Assembly: GCA_937969395.1 (NCBI GenBank)
Contig: CALBVI010000106.1
Span: 1-5,278, forward strand
Source of the DNA: an uncultured Spongiibacteraceae bacterium
Lineage (GTDB): Bacteria; Pseudomonadota; Gammaproteobacteria; Pseudomonadales; Dasaniaceae
Direction: 5' to 3'
DNA: 5,278 bases
Below the pieces are notes generated by a model, which had not been told where the DNA came from, ran no database searches, and saw only the letters and a program-made list of their open reading frames with translations. The position numbers and the translations under genes are program-made. Of the stretch, positions 1 through 5,278 are shown in pieces; position 1 is the stretch's first letter, and each line of letters opens with the position of its first letter.

Positions 1-785
1 CCGTGCATACCCAACATACCAATAAACTGATAATCAGTGGCTGGATAAGCTCCCAAGCCCATCAGAGTATTAGTTACTGGGTAGTTCAATTCTTTTGCTA
101 ATGCGACCAACTGCTCACTGCCATTACCTTGAATAACACCACCGCCAGTATAAATAACAGGGCGTTTAGCACCCAACAATAGCTGCACTGCTTTTTTGAT
201 TTGCCCCGAATGACCGCGTGTCGCCGGCGTATAAGAGCGCATTTTTACTTTTTCAGGGTAGCAATACTCAAACTTATCAACCGGGTTAGTAATGTCTTTT
301 GGAAGATCAATAACAACAGGCCCCGGACGCCCAGTAGAGGCCAAGTAAAAAGCCTTCTTAATCGTCTCAGGAATATCCTTAGCATGCTTCACCAAGAAGC
401 TATGTTTTACCACCGGTCGAGAAATACCGACCATATCGGTTTCTTGGAAGGCATCACCACCAATCAGGTGACTTTGAACCTGCCCCGACAGCACAACCAT
501 AGGAATAGAGTCCATATAAGCTGTTGCAATACCGGTAATTGCATTGGTTGCACCGGGCCCTGAAGTAACGAGTACAACACCAGGTTTACCTGTTGCACGG
601 GCATAACCATCAGCAGCATGAGTCGCTGCTTGCTCGTGCCGCACTAGGACATGAGGGACTTTACCCGTCCGAAATAATGCATCATAAATATGTAATACCG
701 CACCACCTGGATAACCAAAGATAAATTCAACACCTTCGTCTTCCAATGCGCGCGCGATCATCTCGCCACCCGATAACATTTCCAC
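1..785 (-). CDS. ilvI: Acetolactate synthase large subunit, 5' part (partial)
   Basis: This enzyme uses thiamine diphosphate to condense two pyruvates to acetolactate, or pyruvate with 2-ketobutyrate, the first shared step of valine, leucine and isoleucine synthesis in the cytoplasm. The window shows codons 1-261 of about 574; the rest runs off the left edge. Visible motifs are [15 protein letters not shown] (residues 23-37), RHEQAA with the catalytic-type Glu51, [51 protein letters not shown] and the end GMLGMHG. They match E. coli IlvI closely, with the same numbering at Glu51. I choose GTG at 785 because it gives MEMLSGGEM, matching E. coli MEMLSGAEM, and has AAAGAGG 8 nt upstream. An ATG six bases inside (779) is worse placed, and an in-frame ATG at 860 would add 25 residues not present in E. 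coli IlvI. An ilvH regulatory subunit gene probably follows outside the window. The symbol could also be written ilvB. Confidence 0.97.
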   Translation of the reverse strand, partial: MEMLSGGEMIARALEDEGVEFIFGYPGGAVLHIYDALFRTGKVPHVLVRHEQAATHAADGYARATGKPGVVLVTSGPGATNAITGIATAYMDSIPMVVLSGQVQSHLIGGDAFQETDMVGISRPVVKHSFLVKHAKDIPETIKKAFYLASTGRPGPVVIDLPKDITNPVDKFEYCYPEKVKMRSYTPATRGHSGQIKKAVQLLLGAKRPVIYTGGGVIQGNGSEQLVALAKELNYPVTNTLMGLGAYPATDYQFIGMLGMH

Positions 786-800
786 TGAAACAACCTCTTT
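786..800 (-). promoter_or_regulatory. Ribosome binding site that decides the ilvI start
   Basis: The minus strand reads AAAGAGG (800-794), then an 8-nt spacer, then GTG at 785. The same site would be 14 nt from the ATG at 779, which is too far. The spacing, together with the family N terminus MEMLSGxEM, supports GTG as the real start. Confidence 0.75.
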
Positions 801-850
801 TACAATAAATATCAGTGTTATAAAAAAATGAGAATGTGCGATCCAGCGTA

Positions 851-871
851 TTAAACGCATAGCGACTTCAT
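851..871 (-). CDS. Possible six-residue upstream ORF in the ilvI leader
   Basis: On the minus strand AGGAG (880-876) is followed after four A residues by ATG AAG TCG CTA TGC GTT TAA, which encodes MKSLCV. It ends 65 nt before the GTG start of ilvI. The Shine-Dalgarno match is good but the spacer is short. Its stop overlaps another reading frame that is open through to ilvI. It could be a translated leader affecting ilvI expression, or a chance match in A-rich DNA. The peptide has only one Leu and one Val codon, so it is not a classic branched-chain control peptide. I have no evidence that it is conserved. Confidence 0.22.
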   Translation of the reverse strand: MKSLCV

Positions 872-932
872 TTTTCTCCTATTGAAAATAAGAGAAATAA
901 AATTAAGTCTTTTGGATTGTACAAACCCACAA

Positions 933-970
933 CCAAAAACAGTGTCTCCCTAGTTCAAAACTGGGAACAC
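933..970 (-). terminator. Terminator-like hairpin (candidate attenuator) before ilvI
   Basis: The transcript reads GUGU-UCCC-AGUU (970-959), loop UUG, then AACU-A-GGGA-G-ACAC (955-942). This makes twelve base pairs with two bulged bases on the 3' side. It is followed by UGUUUUUGG (941-933), a run of five U. That is the layout of a moderate intrinsic terminator. It lies about 200 nt into the predicted leader and about 150 nt before ilvI, where an attenuator would be expected. The short U-run and the bulges make full termination uncertain. Confidence 0.5.
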
Positions 971-992
971 ACCAAGAGCGATAACGCCATTG

Positions 993-1009
993 TGACGATT
1001 GAATCGTCA
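993..1009. repeat. Perfect 17-bp inverted repeat in the ilvI leader
   Basis: TGACGATT (993-1000) and AATCGTCA (1002-1009) are exact reverse complements around one G. As RNA it would fold as a 6-bp stem with a UUCAA loop. As DNA it could be a protein site, but it lies about 160 bp downstream of the predicted transcription start, so an RNA role fits better. A 10-bp palindrome, CCATGCATGG, lies next to it at 1013-1022. Confidence 0.6.
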
Positions 1010-1041
1010 GTGCCATGCATGGATGATGCTATGGCGGCATT

Positions 1042-1070
1042 CTCGCAACACAGGTCGTGTGTTTGCAGAG
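1042..1070 (-). repeat. Strong bulged hairpin in the ilvI leader RNA
   Basis: In the minus-strand transcript CUC-U-GCAAACACA (1070-1058) pairs with UGUGUUGC-GAG (1052-1042) around the loop CGACC (1057-1053). That is eleven base pairs with two single-base bulges. No U-run follows, so it is a structural element and not a terminator. Part of its 5' arm could alternatively pair with the start of the later terminator-like hairpin. Confidence 0.6.
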
Positions 1071-1094
1071 TGAAGGGAGCGTCCCGCAGTCAAA

Positions 1095-1153
1095 ACCGGT
1101 AAGTTAAGACTCGACGCTAATATTGACTACCGGTAAGCAACCAATATTGGCTA
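1095..1153. repeat. Short direct repeats and palindrome near the ilvI transcription start
   Basis: ACCGGTAAG occurs twice in the same direction (1095-1103 and 1129-1137). AATATTGACTA (1119-1129) and AATATTGGCTA (1143-1153) are near-identical direct repeats 24 bp apart. The second contains most of the perfect palindrome CCAATATTGG (1141-1150). They lie just downstream of the predicted start of ilvI transcription, where regulator sites could sit. They are also short enough to arise by chance or from local duplication. Confidence 0.35.
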
Positions 1154-1171
1154 TCAACTTTCAAGGAGGAT

Positions 1172-1199
1172 ATTTTGAATTAGATAAATCTAATGTCAA
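1172..1199 (-). promoter_or_regulatory. Predicted sigma-70 promoter of ilvI
   Basis: On the minus strand a perfect -35 box TTGACA (1199-1194) is followed by a 16-bp spacer and CAAAAT (1177-1172), which matches the -10 consensus at four of six positions. Transcription would begin near 1164, leaving a leader of about 380 nt. The perfect -35 is the strongest part of the evidence; the -10 is mediocre, which suits a regulated promoter. Confidence 0.55.
1179..1194. promoter_or_regulatory. Inverted repeat filling the ilvI promoter spacer (candidate operator)
   Basis: ATTAGAT (1179-1185) and ATCTAAT (1188-1194) are exact inverted repeats around AA. They occupy nearly the whole spacer between the two ilvI promoter boxes, so a bound protein would compete with RNA polymerase. 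E. coli ilvIH is controlled by Lrp, whose sites have TAG and CTA arms, but here the arms are closer together than in the Lrp consensus, so I do not assign a regulator. Confidence 0.4.
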
Positions 1200-1270
1200 C
1201 TGTATTCACGACTAAAAGCGCCATTTTATTAAATAATGCTTCTTTATTAGTAAAATTAGCTATTAATTCC

Positions 1271-1327
1271 TTTCTTAAAATTCGTTTTTTGCCATAATTG
1301 GCCTAACGAAATAGCACTAACAAAGAG
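1271..1327 (+). promoter_or_regulatory. Weak predicted promoter and ribosome binding site of the DUF4124 gene
   Basis: CATAAT (1293-1298) matches the -10 consensus at five of six positions, but the -35 candidate TTTCTT (1271-1276) is poor. The -10 lies inside the small inverted repeat GCCA-TAAT-TGGC (1291-1302), which might be an operator. AAAGAG (1322-1327) stands 9 nt before the ATG and is the likely ribosome site. The rest of 1201-1336 is AT-rich DNA in which I see nothing else. Confidence 0.35.
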
Positions 1328-1336
1328 TTTGCTACC

Positions 1337-1774
1337 ATGAATACATTAATAAAAGCTCTAATCGCAGCCATAGTATTAAGTGGCCCATTAATGCTTAACG
1401 CCGAAACCAATGGACACTACCGCTGGGTTGATGACCAAGGCAACGTTAAATATTCCGATCGTCCGCCAGCAGGCGTGGAAGCAGAGTTCATTAAATTTGC
1501 CGCCTCGAGAACAAGCAAAGCCTCGAATCAATCAGCAGCAGAAAATAGCGAAACACCATCAAAATCAACCCCTACAGCGCAAATACCAGAAAAACTAGAA
1601 GTCATGCAGGCAAAAGACCCCAAATTATGCGCACAGGCAAAGCAAAATCTTAAAGCACTAGACGGCGCCAGAATTAGAATTACTGAACCCGACGGTTCTC
1701 AGCGTTTTTTATCCGAAGAAGAGAAAGAAGACCAACGTGATAATGCGCGTAAATTTATGGATATTAACTGCTAG
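1337..1774 (+). CDS. Exported DUF4124 domain protein, 145 aa
   Basis: The function is unknown; DUF4124 proteins are small, mostly exported proteobacterial proteins. Residues 1-22 form a signal peptide (Lys6, a hydrophobic stretch with ALIAAIVLSGPLML, then NA before a likely cleavage at Glu23), so the mature protein should be periplasmic. The DUF4124 core is YRWVDDQGNVKYSDRPP at 28-44. Residues 57-83 are a low-complexity Ser/Ala/Thr/Lys linker. The tail (91-145) is charged and helical-looking, with Cys98 and a C-terminal Cys145 that could form a disulphide. ATG at 1337 is supported by the signal peptide and by AAAGAG upstream. The gene stands alone between ilvI and the convergent clpB, so its neighbours do not suggest a role. 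The domain call is firm, while any function would be guesswork. Confidence 0.9.
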   Translation: MNTLIKALIAAIVLSGPLMLNAETNGHYRWVDDQGNVKYSDRPPAGVEAEFIKFAASRTSKASNQSAAENSETPSKSTPTAQIPEKLEVMQAKDPKLCAQAKQNLKALDGARIRITEPDGSQRFLSEEEKEDQRDNARKFMDINC

Positions 1775-1782
1775 CGCTCAAC

Positions 1783-1838
1783 TTTCTCAAATCCATAAAA
1801 AAGGGCTGTAAACAGCCCTTTTTTATGGATTTGAGAAA
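1783..1838. terminator. Bidirectional intrinsic terminator with 27-bp arms
   Basis: The arms 1783-1809 and 1812-1838 are perfect reverse complements around a two-base centre. The core GGGCTG-TAAA-CAGCCC is preceded by six A and followed by six T, so either strand gives a GC stem plus U-run. It lies 8 bp after the DUF4124 stop and 52 bp after the clpB stop on the other strand, and so serves both convergent genes. The pairing continues well beyond a usual terminator, through CATAAAAAA and TTTCTCAAATC on each side. Confidence 0.95.
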
Positions 1839-1890
1839 ACTAAATATCGAACTGTCATTACTGATAACAATACCATTGCTAACTATTTAG

Positions 1891-4473
1891 TTACTGACAA
1901 CTAAACTCAACAAGATCAGTATCAGCATTTAATGAACAGCAAATTGTATCCCCCGGTGAAAACTTACCTTGCAGCAGACTCTGCGCCAACGGGTTCTCTA
2001 GATACTGTTGAATAGCTCTTTTTAAAGGTCTGGCGCCATAAACAGGATCAAATCCAATATTGCTTATTTTATCCAACACCTCATCACTCAACTCTAGTTT
2101 CAGTTCCTTATTCATTAGACGTTGCCTTAAAATATCAATTTGAATATCAGCAATGCCTCTAATCTGCTCTCTTCCTAACGGATGAAAAACAACCGACTCA
2201 TCAATACGATTAATAAACTCTGGCCGAAAATGATCTCCTACCACAGTCATTACTGCCTGTTTCATTTTTTCGTAATTATCTTCAGAGGCTAAATCCTGAA
2301 TTAAATCCGAGCCTAAGTTCGAGGTCATAACAATAACCGTATTACGAAAATCAACCGTACGTCCTTGACCATCCGTTAGACGACCATCTTCAAGCACCTG
2401 TAATAAAATATTAAATACGTCTGGGTGAGCCTTCTCAACTTCATCCAACAGTAGCAACGAATAAGGTTTACGGCGTACAGCTTCCGTCAAGTAACCTCCC
2501 TCTTCATAACCTACATAGCCGGGAGGAGCACCTATTAATCTAGCAACAGAATGCTTCTCCATAAATTCAGACATATCGATACGCACCATTGCCTCTTGCG
2601 AATCAAACAAAAACTCGGCTAACGCTTTGCACAACTCTGTTTTACCAACGCCTGTTGGCCCTAAAAATAAAAACGAACCATTAGGGCGACTTTCATCTGA
2701 CAAGCCCGCCCGCGATCTTCTCACCGCATTTGAAACAGATTCAACGGCCTGCGATTGGCCAATCACTTTCTTATGCAGCGACTCTTCCATCCGCAATAAT
2801 TTTTCACGTTCTCCCTCCAGCATTTTTGCCACAGGAATACCGGTCCACCGCGAAACGACTTCAGCTACCTCTTCATCGGTCACTTTGTTTCGCAACAAAG
2901 TCATCTCCATCATTTCAGCTTGACCAGCCATATCGAGGTTTTTTTCTAACTCGGGAATGATGCCGTATTGCAACTCAGACATTCGGGTTAAGTCACCAGC
3001 GCGACGAGCAGACTCCAAGTCCATTCGCGCTTGCTCCAAGTCACTCTTAATTTTTTGCGAGCCGTGCAACGCCGCTTTTTCGGCTTTCCAAATTTCTTCT
3101 AAGTCAGCAAATTCTCGTTCAGCTTTTTCTATATCGCGATTCAAAATGGCCATTTGTTTTTTTGCTGAGATATCAGAATCTTTTTTTACTGCTTCGCGTT
3201 CAATTTTCAATTGAATTAATTTTCGTTCCAAACGATCCATATCTTCTGGCTTAGAATCAATCTCCATGCGGATACGACTACCCGCCTCATCAATTAAATC
3301 AATCGCTTTATCTGGAAGTTGTCGGTCAGTAATATAACGCTGCGATAATTTTGCCGCAGCAATAATCGCTGAATCAGTAATATCAACGCCGTGATGAACT
3401 TCATAGCGCTCTTTTAATCCTCTCAAAATAGCAATGGTATCTTCTTCGTTAGGCTCATCGACCTGTACTTTTTGAAAACGTCTTTCTAATGCAGCATCTT
3501 TTTCTAAGTACTGACGGTATTCGTTAAGCGTTGTGGCACCGACACAATGTAATTCTCCTCTCGCCAATGCAGGCTTCAACATATTACCTGCATCCATTGA
3601 GCCCTCAGCCTTACCCGCACCAACCATCGTATGCAATTCATCAATAAATAGAATCACTCGACCTTCTTGTTTTTCCAGCTCATTGATAACTGACTTTAAC
3701 CGTTCCTCAAATTCACCACGAAATTTCGCCCCGGCCAATAAAGAACCTAAATCTAAAGACAGTAAGCGCTTATCTTTTAATCCTTCCGGCACTTCACGAT
3801 TAACAATACGCTGAGCAAGACCCTCAACAATAGCTGTTTTACCAACACCGGGTTCACCAATGAGTACCGGATTATTTTTTGTTCGACGCTGCAATACTTG
3901 AATTGTACGGCGAATTTCATCATCGCGACCGATAACAGGATCAAGCTTCCCCTCTTCAGCAAGAGCAGTTAAATCAATAGTATATTTATCTAATGCCTGC
4001 CTAGACTCTTCAGCAGCTGGATCATTAACAGATTCACCGCCACGCATTTTATCAATCGCACGCTGCAAAGATTCTTTACTAACACCTGCATCAGAAAAAA
4101 TATGGCTAATCGAAAGATTGGCATCAAAGATTGCCAGCACGACTAATTCCGAGGAGACATAGGCATCATTATTTTTTTGCGAAAGCTTATCTGCGAGATT
4201 TAATACTCTGCCTAAGTCATTAGACATATGCACATCACCCGTTGAATTAGATACTGTGGGTAACGCTTTTAACTCTTGAGAAATCGCTTCATTAAGGCCC
4301 TGTAAATTAGCACCGCTTTGGCTTAGTAACGGTTTTACCGAACTGTTTTTTTGGCTCAACAATGCCGACACTAAATGTAGAGGTTCGATATAACTATGAT
4401 CTTTGCCTAACGCCAAAGACTGCGCATCAGCTAATGCTGCTTGTAAATTATTGGTAAGACGATCTATTCGCAT
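1891..4473 (-). CDS. clpB: ATP-dependent protein disaggregase ClpB, 860 aa
   Basis: ClpB is a cytoplasmic hexameric AAA+ machine that pulls polypeptides out of aggregates, working with DnaK/DnaJ/GrpE after heat shock. The protein is full length (E. coli 857 aa) and shows every expected part. These are the N domain (about 1-145), the first ATPase with Walker A GEPGVGKT (206-213, Lys212), Walker B VILFIDE (Glu279) and Arg331/Arg332, and the coiled middle domain (about 409-524). The second ATPase has GPTGVGKT (605-612, Lys611), LLLLDE (Glu678) and sensor-2 GARPLKR (813-819). Pore loops are AKFRGE (Phe251 where E. coli has Tyr) and GYVGYEEGG. There is no ClpP-binding tripeptide that I recognise, as expected. 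ATG at 4473 gives MRIDRLTN, like E. coli MRLDRLTN, with GAAGGA 8 nt upstream. It lies 179 bp downstream of pgeF on the same strand, as in E. coli, and has its own heat-shock promoter. Val149, where E. coli starts a short isoform at GTG, is GTT here. Confidence 0.99.
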   Translation of the reverse strand: MRIDRLTNNLQAALADAQSLALGKDHSYIEPLHLVSALLSQKNSSVKPLLSQSGANLQGLNEAISQELKALPTVSNSTGDVHMSNDLGRVLNLADKLSQKNNDAYVSSELVVLAIFDANLSISHIFSDAGVSKESLQRAIDKMRGGESVNDPAAEESRQALDKYTIDLTALAEEGKLDPVIGRDDEIRRTIQVLQRRTKNNPVLIGEPGVGKTAIVEGLAQRIVNREVPEGLKDKRLLSLDLGSLLAGAKFRGEFEERLKSVINELEKQEGRVILFIDELHTMVGAGKAEGSMDAGNMLKPALARGELHCVGATTLNEYRQYLEKDAALERRFQKVQVDEPNEEDTIAILRGLKERYEVHHGVDITDSAIIAAAKLSQRYITDRQLPDKAIDLIDEAGSRIRMEIDSKPEDMDRLERKLIQLKIEREAVKKDSDISAKKQMAILNRDIEKAEREFADLEEIWKAEKAALHGSQKIKSDLEQARMDLESARRAGDLTRMSELQYGIIPELEKNLDMAGQAEMMEMTLLRNKVTDEEVAEVVSRWTGIPVAKMLEGEREKLLRMEESLHKKVIGQSQAVESVSNAVRRSRAGLSDESRPNGSFLFLGPTGVGKTELCKALAEFLFDSQEAMVRIDMSEFMEKHSVARLIGAPPGYVGYEEGGYLTEAVRRKPYSLLLLDEVEKAHPDVFNILLQVLEDGRLTDGQGRTVDFRNTVIVMTSNLGSDLIQDLASEDNYEKMKQAVMTVVGDHFRPEFINRIDESVVFHPLGREQIRGIADIQIDILRQRLMNKELKLELSDEVLDKISNIGFDPVYGARPLKRAIQQYLENPLAQSLLQGKFSPGDTICCSLNADTDLVEFSCQ

Positions 4474-4588
4474 GACACATATCCTTCATTAAAACCATCA
4501 AATAATTCAGACCCTATTTTAAATAGCCTAAATAATAAATTAATTGGTATTCATGGTTTTTAATTCAAACTTAATTAACGTAACTCTT

Positions 4589-4616
4589 AAATGAGGGCCT
4601 AATAACAGAATTCAAG
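4589..4616 (-). promoter_or_regulatory. Predicted sigma-32 heat-shock promoter of clpB
   Basis: The minus strand has CTTGAA (4616-4611), a perfect sigma-32 -35 core, then a 14-bp spacer and CCTCATTT (4596-4589), which matches the sigma-32 -10 consensus CCCCATTT at seven of eight positions. Transcription would start near 4583, giving a 5' leader of about 110 nt that is strongly AT-rich. Heat-shock control of clpB is established in E. coli; that this site works is an inference from the match. An imperfectly understood small inverted repeat, CTATTT-T-AAATAG, lies in the leader at 4514-4526. Confidence 0.8.
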
Positions 4617-4652
4617 CGCAACCGACAAAAACTTGATTTAGATTAATTTCTT

Positions 4653-5278
4653 TTATAACTTACTTTTGTTTTTTTTATAAATGAGCGTGACCATTCTTCC
4701 TGTTTCACCATCACGTCGGTACGAAAAAAAATCTTTTCCTTGAGAGAAACTACAATAATGACCACCAAAAACCCTCTCAATGCCAATAGCACGCAAACGT
4801 ACTTCAGCTAATTGATAAAGGTCGGCTAGGTAATGATTTTCTTTTCGTGAACTAGGTATAAAAGCTTGCTCAGTGAGTTCCTTCTGCTCTAGTCTTGCCT
4901 GGTCTAAAAAGGCCTGCCTCACTTCAGCACCCACTTCAAATTGCTGCTGACTAATAGCAGGCCCCATCCAAGCTAATATGTTTTTTTTGGGTACTGAGAA
5001 ATGCTCGAGGGTGGACTCAATAACACCATCCGCTAAACCACGCCAACCCGCATGTACCGCCGCGATCTCTTCACCATTCTCAGAACATAACAATATCGGC
5101 AAGCAATCCGCGGTCATTACTGCACATGCGACACCTGACGAACGTGTAAAACAAGCATCAGCTCTAGGTATAGGATCGTTAATTTTAGACTGAGAAGCAT
5201 TTTGAGTTGGCGACTCAAGACAAAAGACCTTACTACCGTGTACCTGCTCCAACCACTGGATACTCTTTAAATCAGAGT
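4653..5278 (-). CDS. pgeF: Peptidoglycan editing factor PgeF / YfiH family, N terminus missing
   Basis: Family members (YfiH, DUF152, once called polyphenol oxidase or laccase-like) are metal-binding proteins. E. coli PgeF helps keep L-serine from replacing L-alanine in peptidoglycan precursors. The window holds the last 207 codons of an expected 240-250; the start lies beyond the right edge. The conserved metal-site motifs are intact: WLEQVHG (His at 5240-5238), TADCLPILL (Cys at 5105-5103) and AAVHAGWRGL (His at 5054-5052). GPAIS, YLADLYQLA, GGHYCS and the C-terminal FFSYRRDGETGRMVTLIYK are also as expected. The TTG at 5252 is an internal Leu codon of the WLEQVHG motif and not a start, since the frame stays open and family-like to the edge (SDLKSIQW). 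No terminator is visible after the stop, so read-through into clpB is possible. In E. coli rluD lies upstream, which predicts rluD just outside the window. Confidence 0.95.
   Translation of the reverse strand, partial: SDLKSIQWLEQVHGSKVFCLESPTQNASQSKINDPIPRADACFTRSSGVACAVMTADCLPILLCSENGEEIAAVHAGWRGLADGVIESTLEHFSVPKKNILAWMGPAISQQQFEVGAEVRQAFLDQARLEQKELTEQAFIPSSRKENHYLADLYQLAEVRLRAIGIERVFGGHYCSFSQGKDFFSYRRDGETGRMVTLIYKKNKSKL

Larger units (their letters stand above)
786..1164 (-). promoter_or_regulatory. Long structured 5' leader of ilvI
   Basis: With the predicted promoter, the ilvI transcript would carry about 380 nt before its start codon. By my count GC is about 50-55% across 961-1080, against about 27-35% on either side, although no convincing gene lies there. 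Minus-strand hairpins in order are: GCGTC/GACGC with inner AGTC/GACT (1117-1079); a strong stem with arms 1070-1058 and 1052-1042; CGCCAT (1036-1031) with ATGGCG (990-985) enclosing TGACGA/TCGTCA (1009-993); and a terminator-like hairpin at 970-942. This order of hairpins before a U-run suggests transcription attenuation of a branched-chain amino acid gene. Structured RNA motifs have been described upstream of acetolactate synthase genes, including one I recall as ilvB-OMG from marine gammaproteobacteria. I cannot test membership here. Confidence 0.6.

Noticed and set aside
201..563. Plus-strand ORF of 120 codons opposite ilvI
   Set aside because: It lies entirely opposite the well-conserved ilvI frame and has basic, unstructured composition; it is a shadow of the real gene.
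839..862. GCGT-TTAAT-ACGC hairpin followed by a seven-T run as an ilvI terminator
   Set aside because: The stem is only four base pairs and the T-run begins about 20 nt after it, too far for intrinsic termination.
917..1102. Plus-strand ORF of 61 codons in the GC-richer stretch
   Set aside because: It starts at TTG without a ribosome site, its product resembles no family I know, and it lies antisense to the hairpin-rich ilvI leader, which explains the base composition better.
1163..1182. Excellent plus-strand Shine-Dalgarno AAGGAGG followed by TTG
   Set aside because: The TTG is followed by AAT and then TAG, so no peptide can be made; it lies across the -10 region of the minus-strand ilvI promoter and is probably chance.
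1410..1598. Second plus-strand frame of 62 codons within the DUF4124 gene
   Set aside because: It overlaps a gene with a clear signal peptide and domain; its composition, rich in Gln, Lys and Asn, is a frame-shifted by-product.
2627..3814. Several plus-strand ORFs of 76-98 codons opposite clpB
   Set aside because: All lie inside the clpB coding region, which is conserved throughout, and none has a recognisable domain or start signal.
5250..5252. TTG as the start codon of pgeF
   Set aside because: It encodes the Leu of the conserved WLEQVHG motif, and the frame continues upstream to the window edge, so the real start is outside.

Overview
The window looks like chromosomal DNA from an AT-rich gammaproteobacterium, probably a marine or related lineage. 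This rests on an IlvI very close to the enterobacterial form, a ClpB of 860 residues close to the E. coli protein, the pgeF-clpB gene order known from E. coli, and low GC in the intergenic stretches. The lineage is an inference; no taxonomic marker gene is present.

Layout from left to right. Positions 1-785 (minus strand) hold the first 261 codons of ilvI, the acetolactate synthase large subunit that starts branched-chain amino acid synthesis; its 3' end lies outside the window. Positions 786-1200 are its control region. There is a promoter with a perfect TTGACA box whose spacer is filled by an inverted repeat. It is followed by a roughly 380-nt leader that is GC-richer than its flanks, full of hairpins, and contains a terminator-like hairpin with a U-run. 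Positions 1337-1774 (plus strand) encode a small exported DUF4124 protein. A very long perfect inverted repeat (1783-1838) is a two-way terminator between this gene and the convergent clpB. Positions 1891-4473 (minus strand) are a complete, intact clpB disaggregase gene with a good sigma-32 heat-shock promoter at 4589-4616. Positions 4653-5278 (minus strand) are pgeF (yfiH family, peptidoglycan editing factor/multicopper-oxidase-like), which lacks its N terminus because the gene runs off the right edge.

The genes are housekeeping genes and do not form one pathway: amino acid synthesis (ilvI), an uncharacterised exported protein, stress protein rescue (clpB) and peptidoglycan quality control (pgeF). 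pgeF and clpB are co-directional and may be partly co-transcribed, since no terminator is evident between them, with clpB also boosted by its own heat-shock promoter.

I see no mobile element, CRISPR array, tRNA, rRNA or defence system. The most interesting part is the non-coding ilvI leader (about 786-1164), which looks like a transcription attenuator or cis-regulatory RNA of a type I cannot identify from sequence alone.
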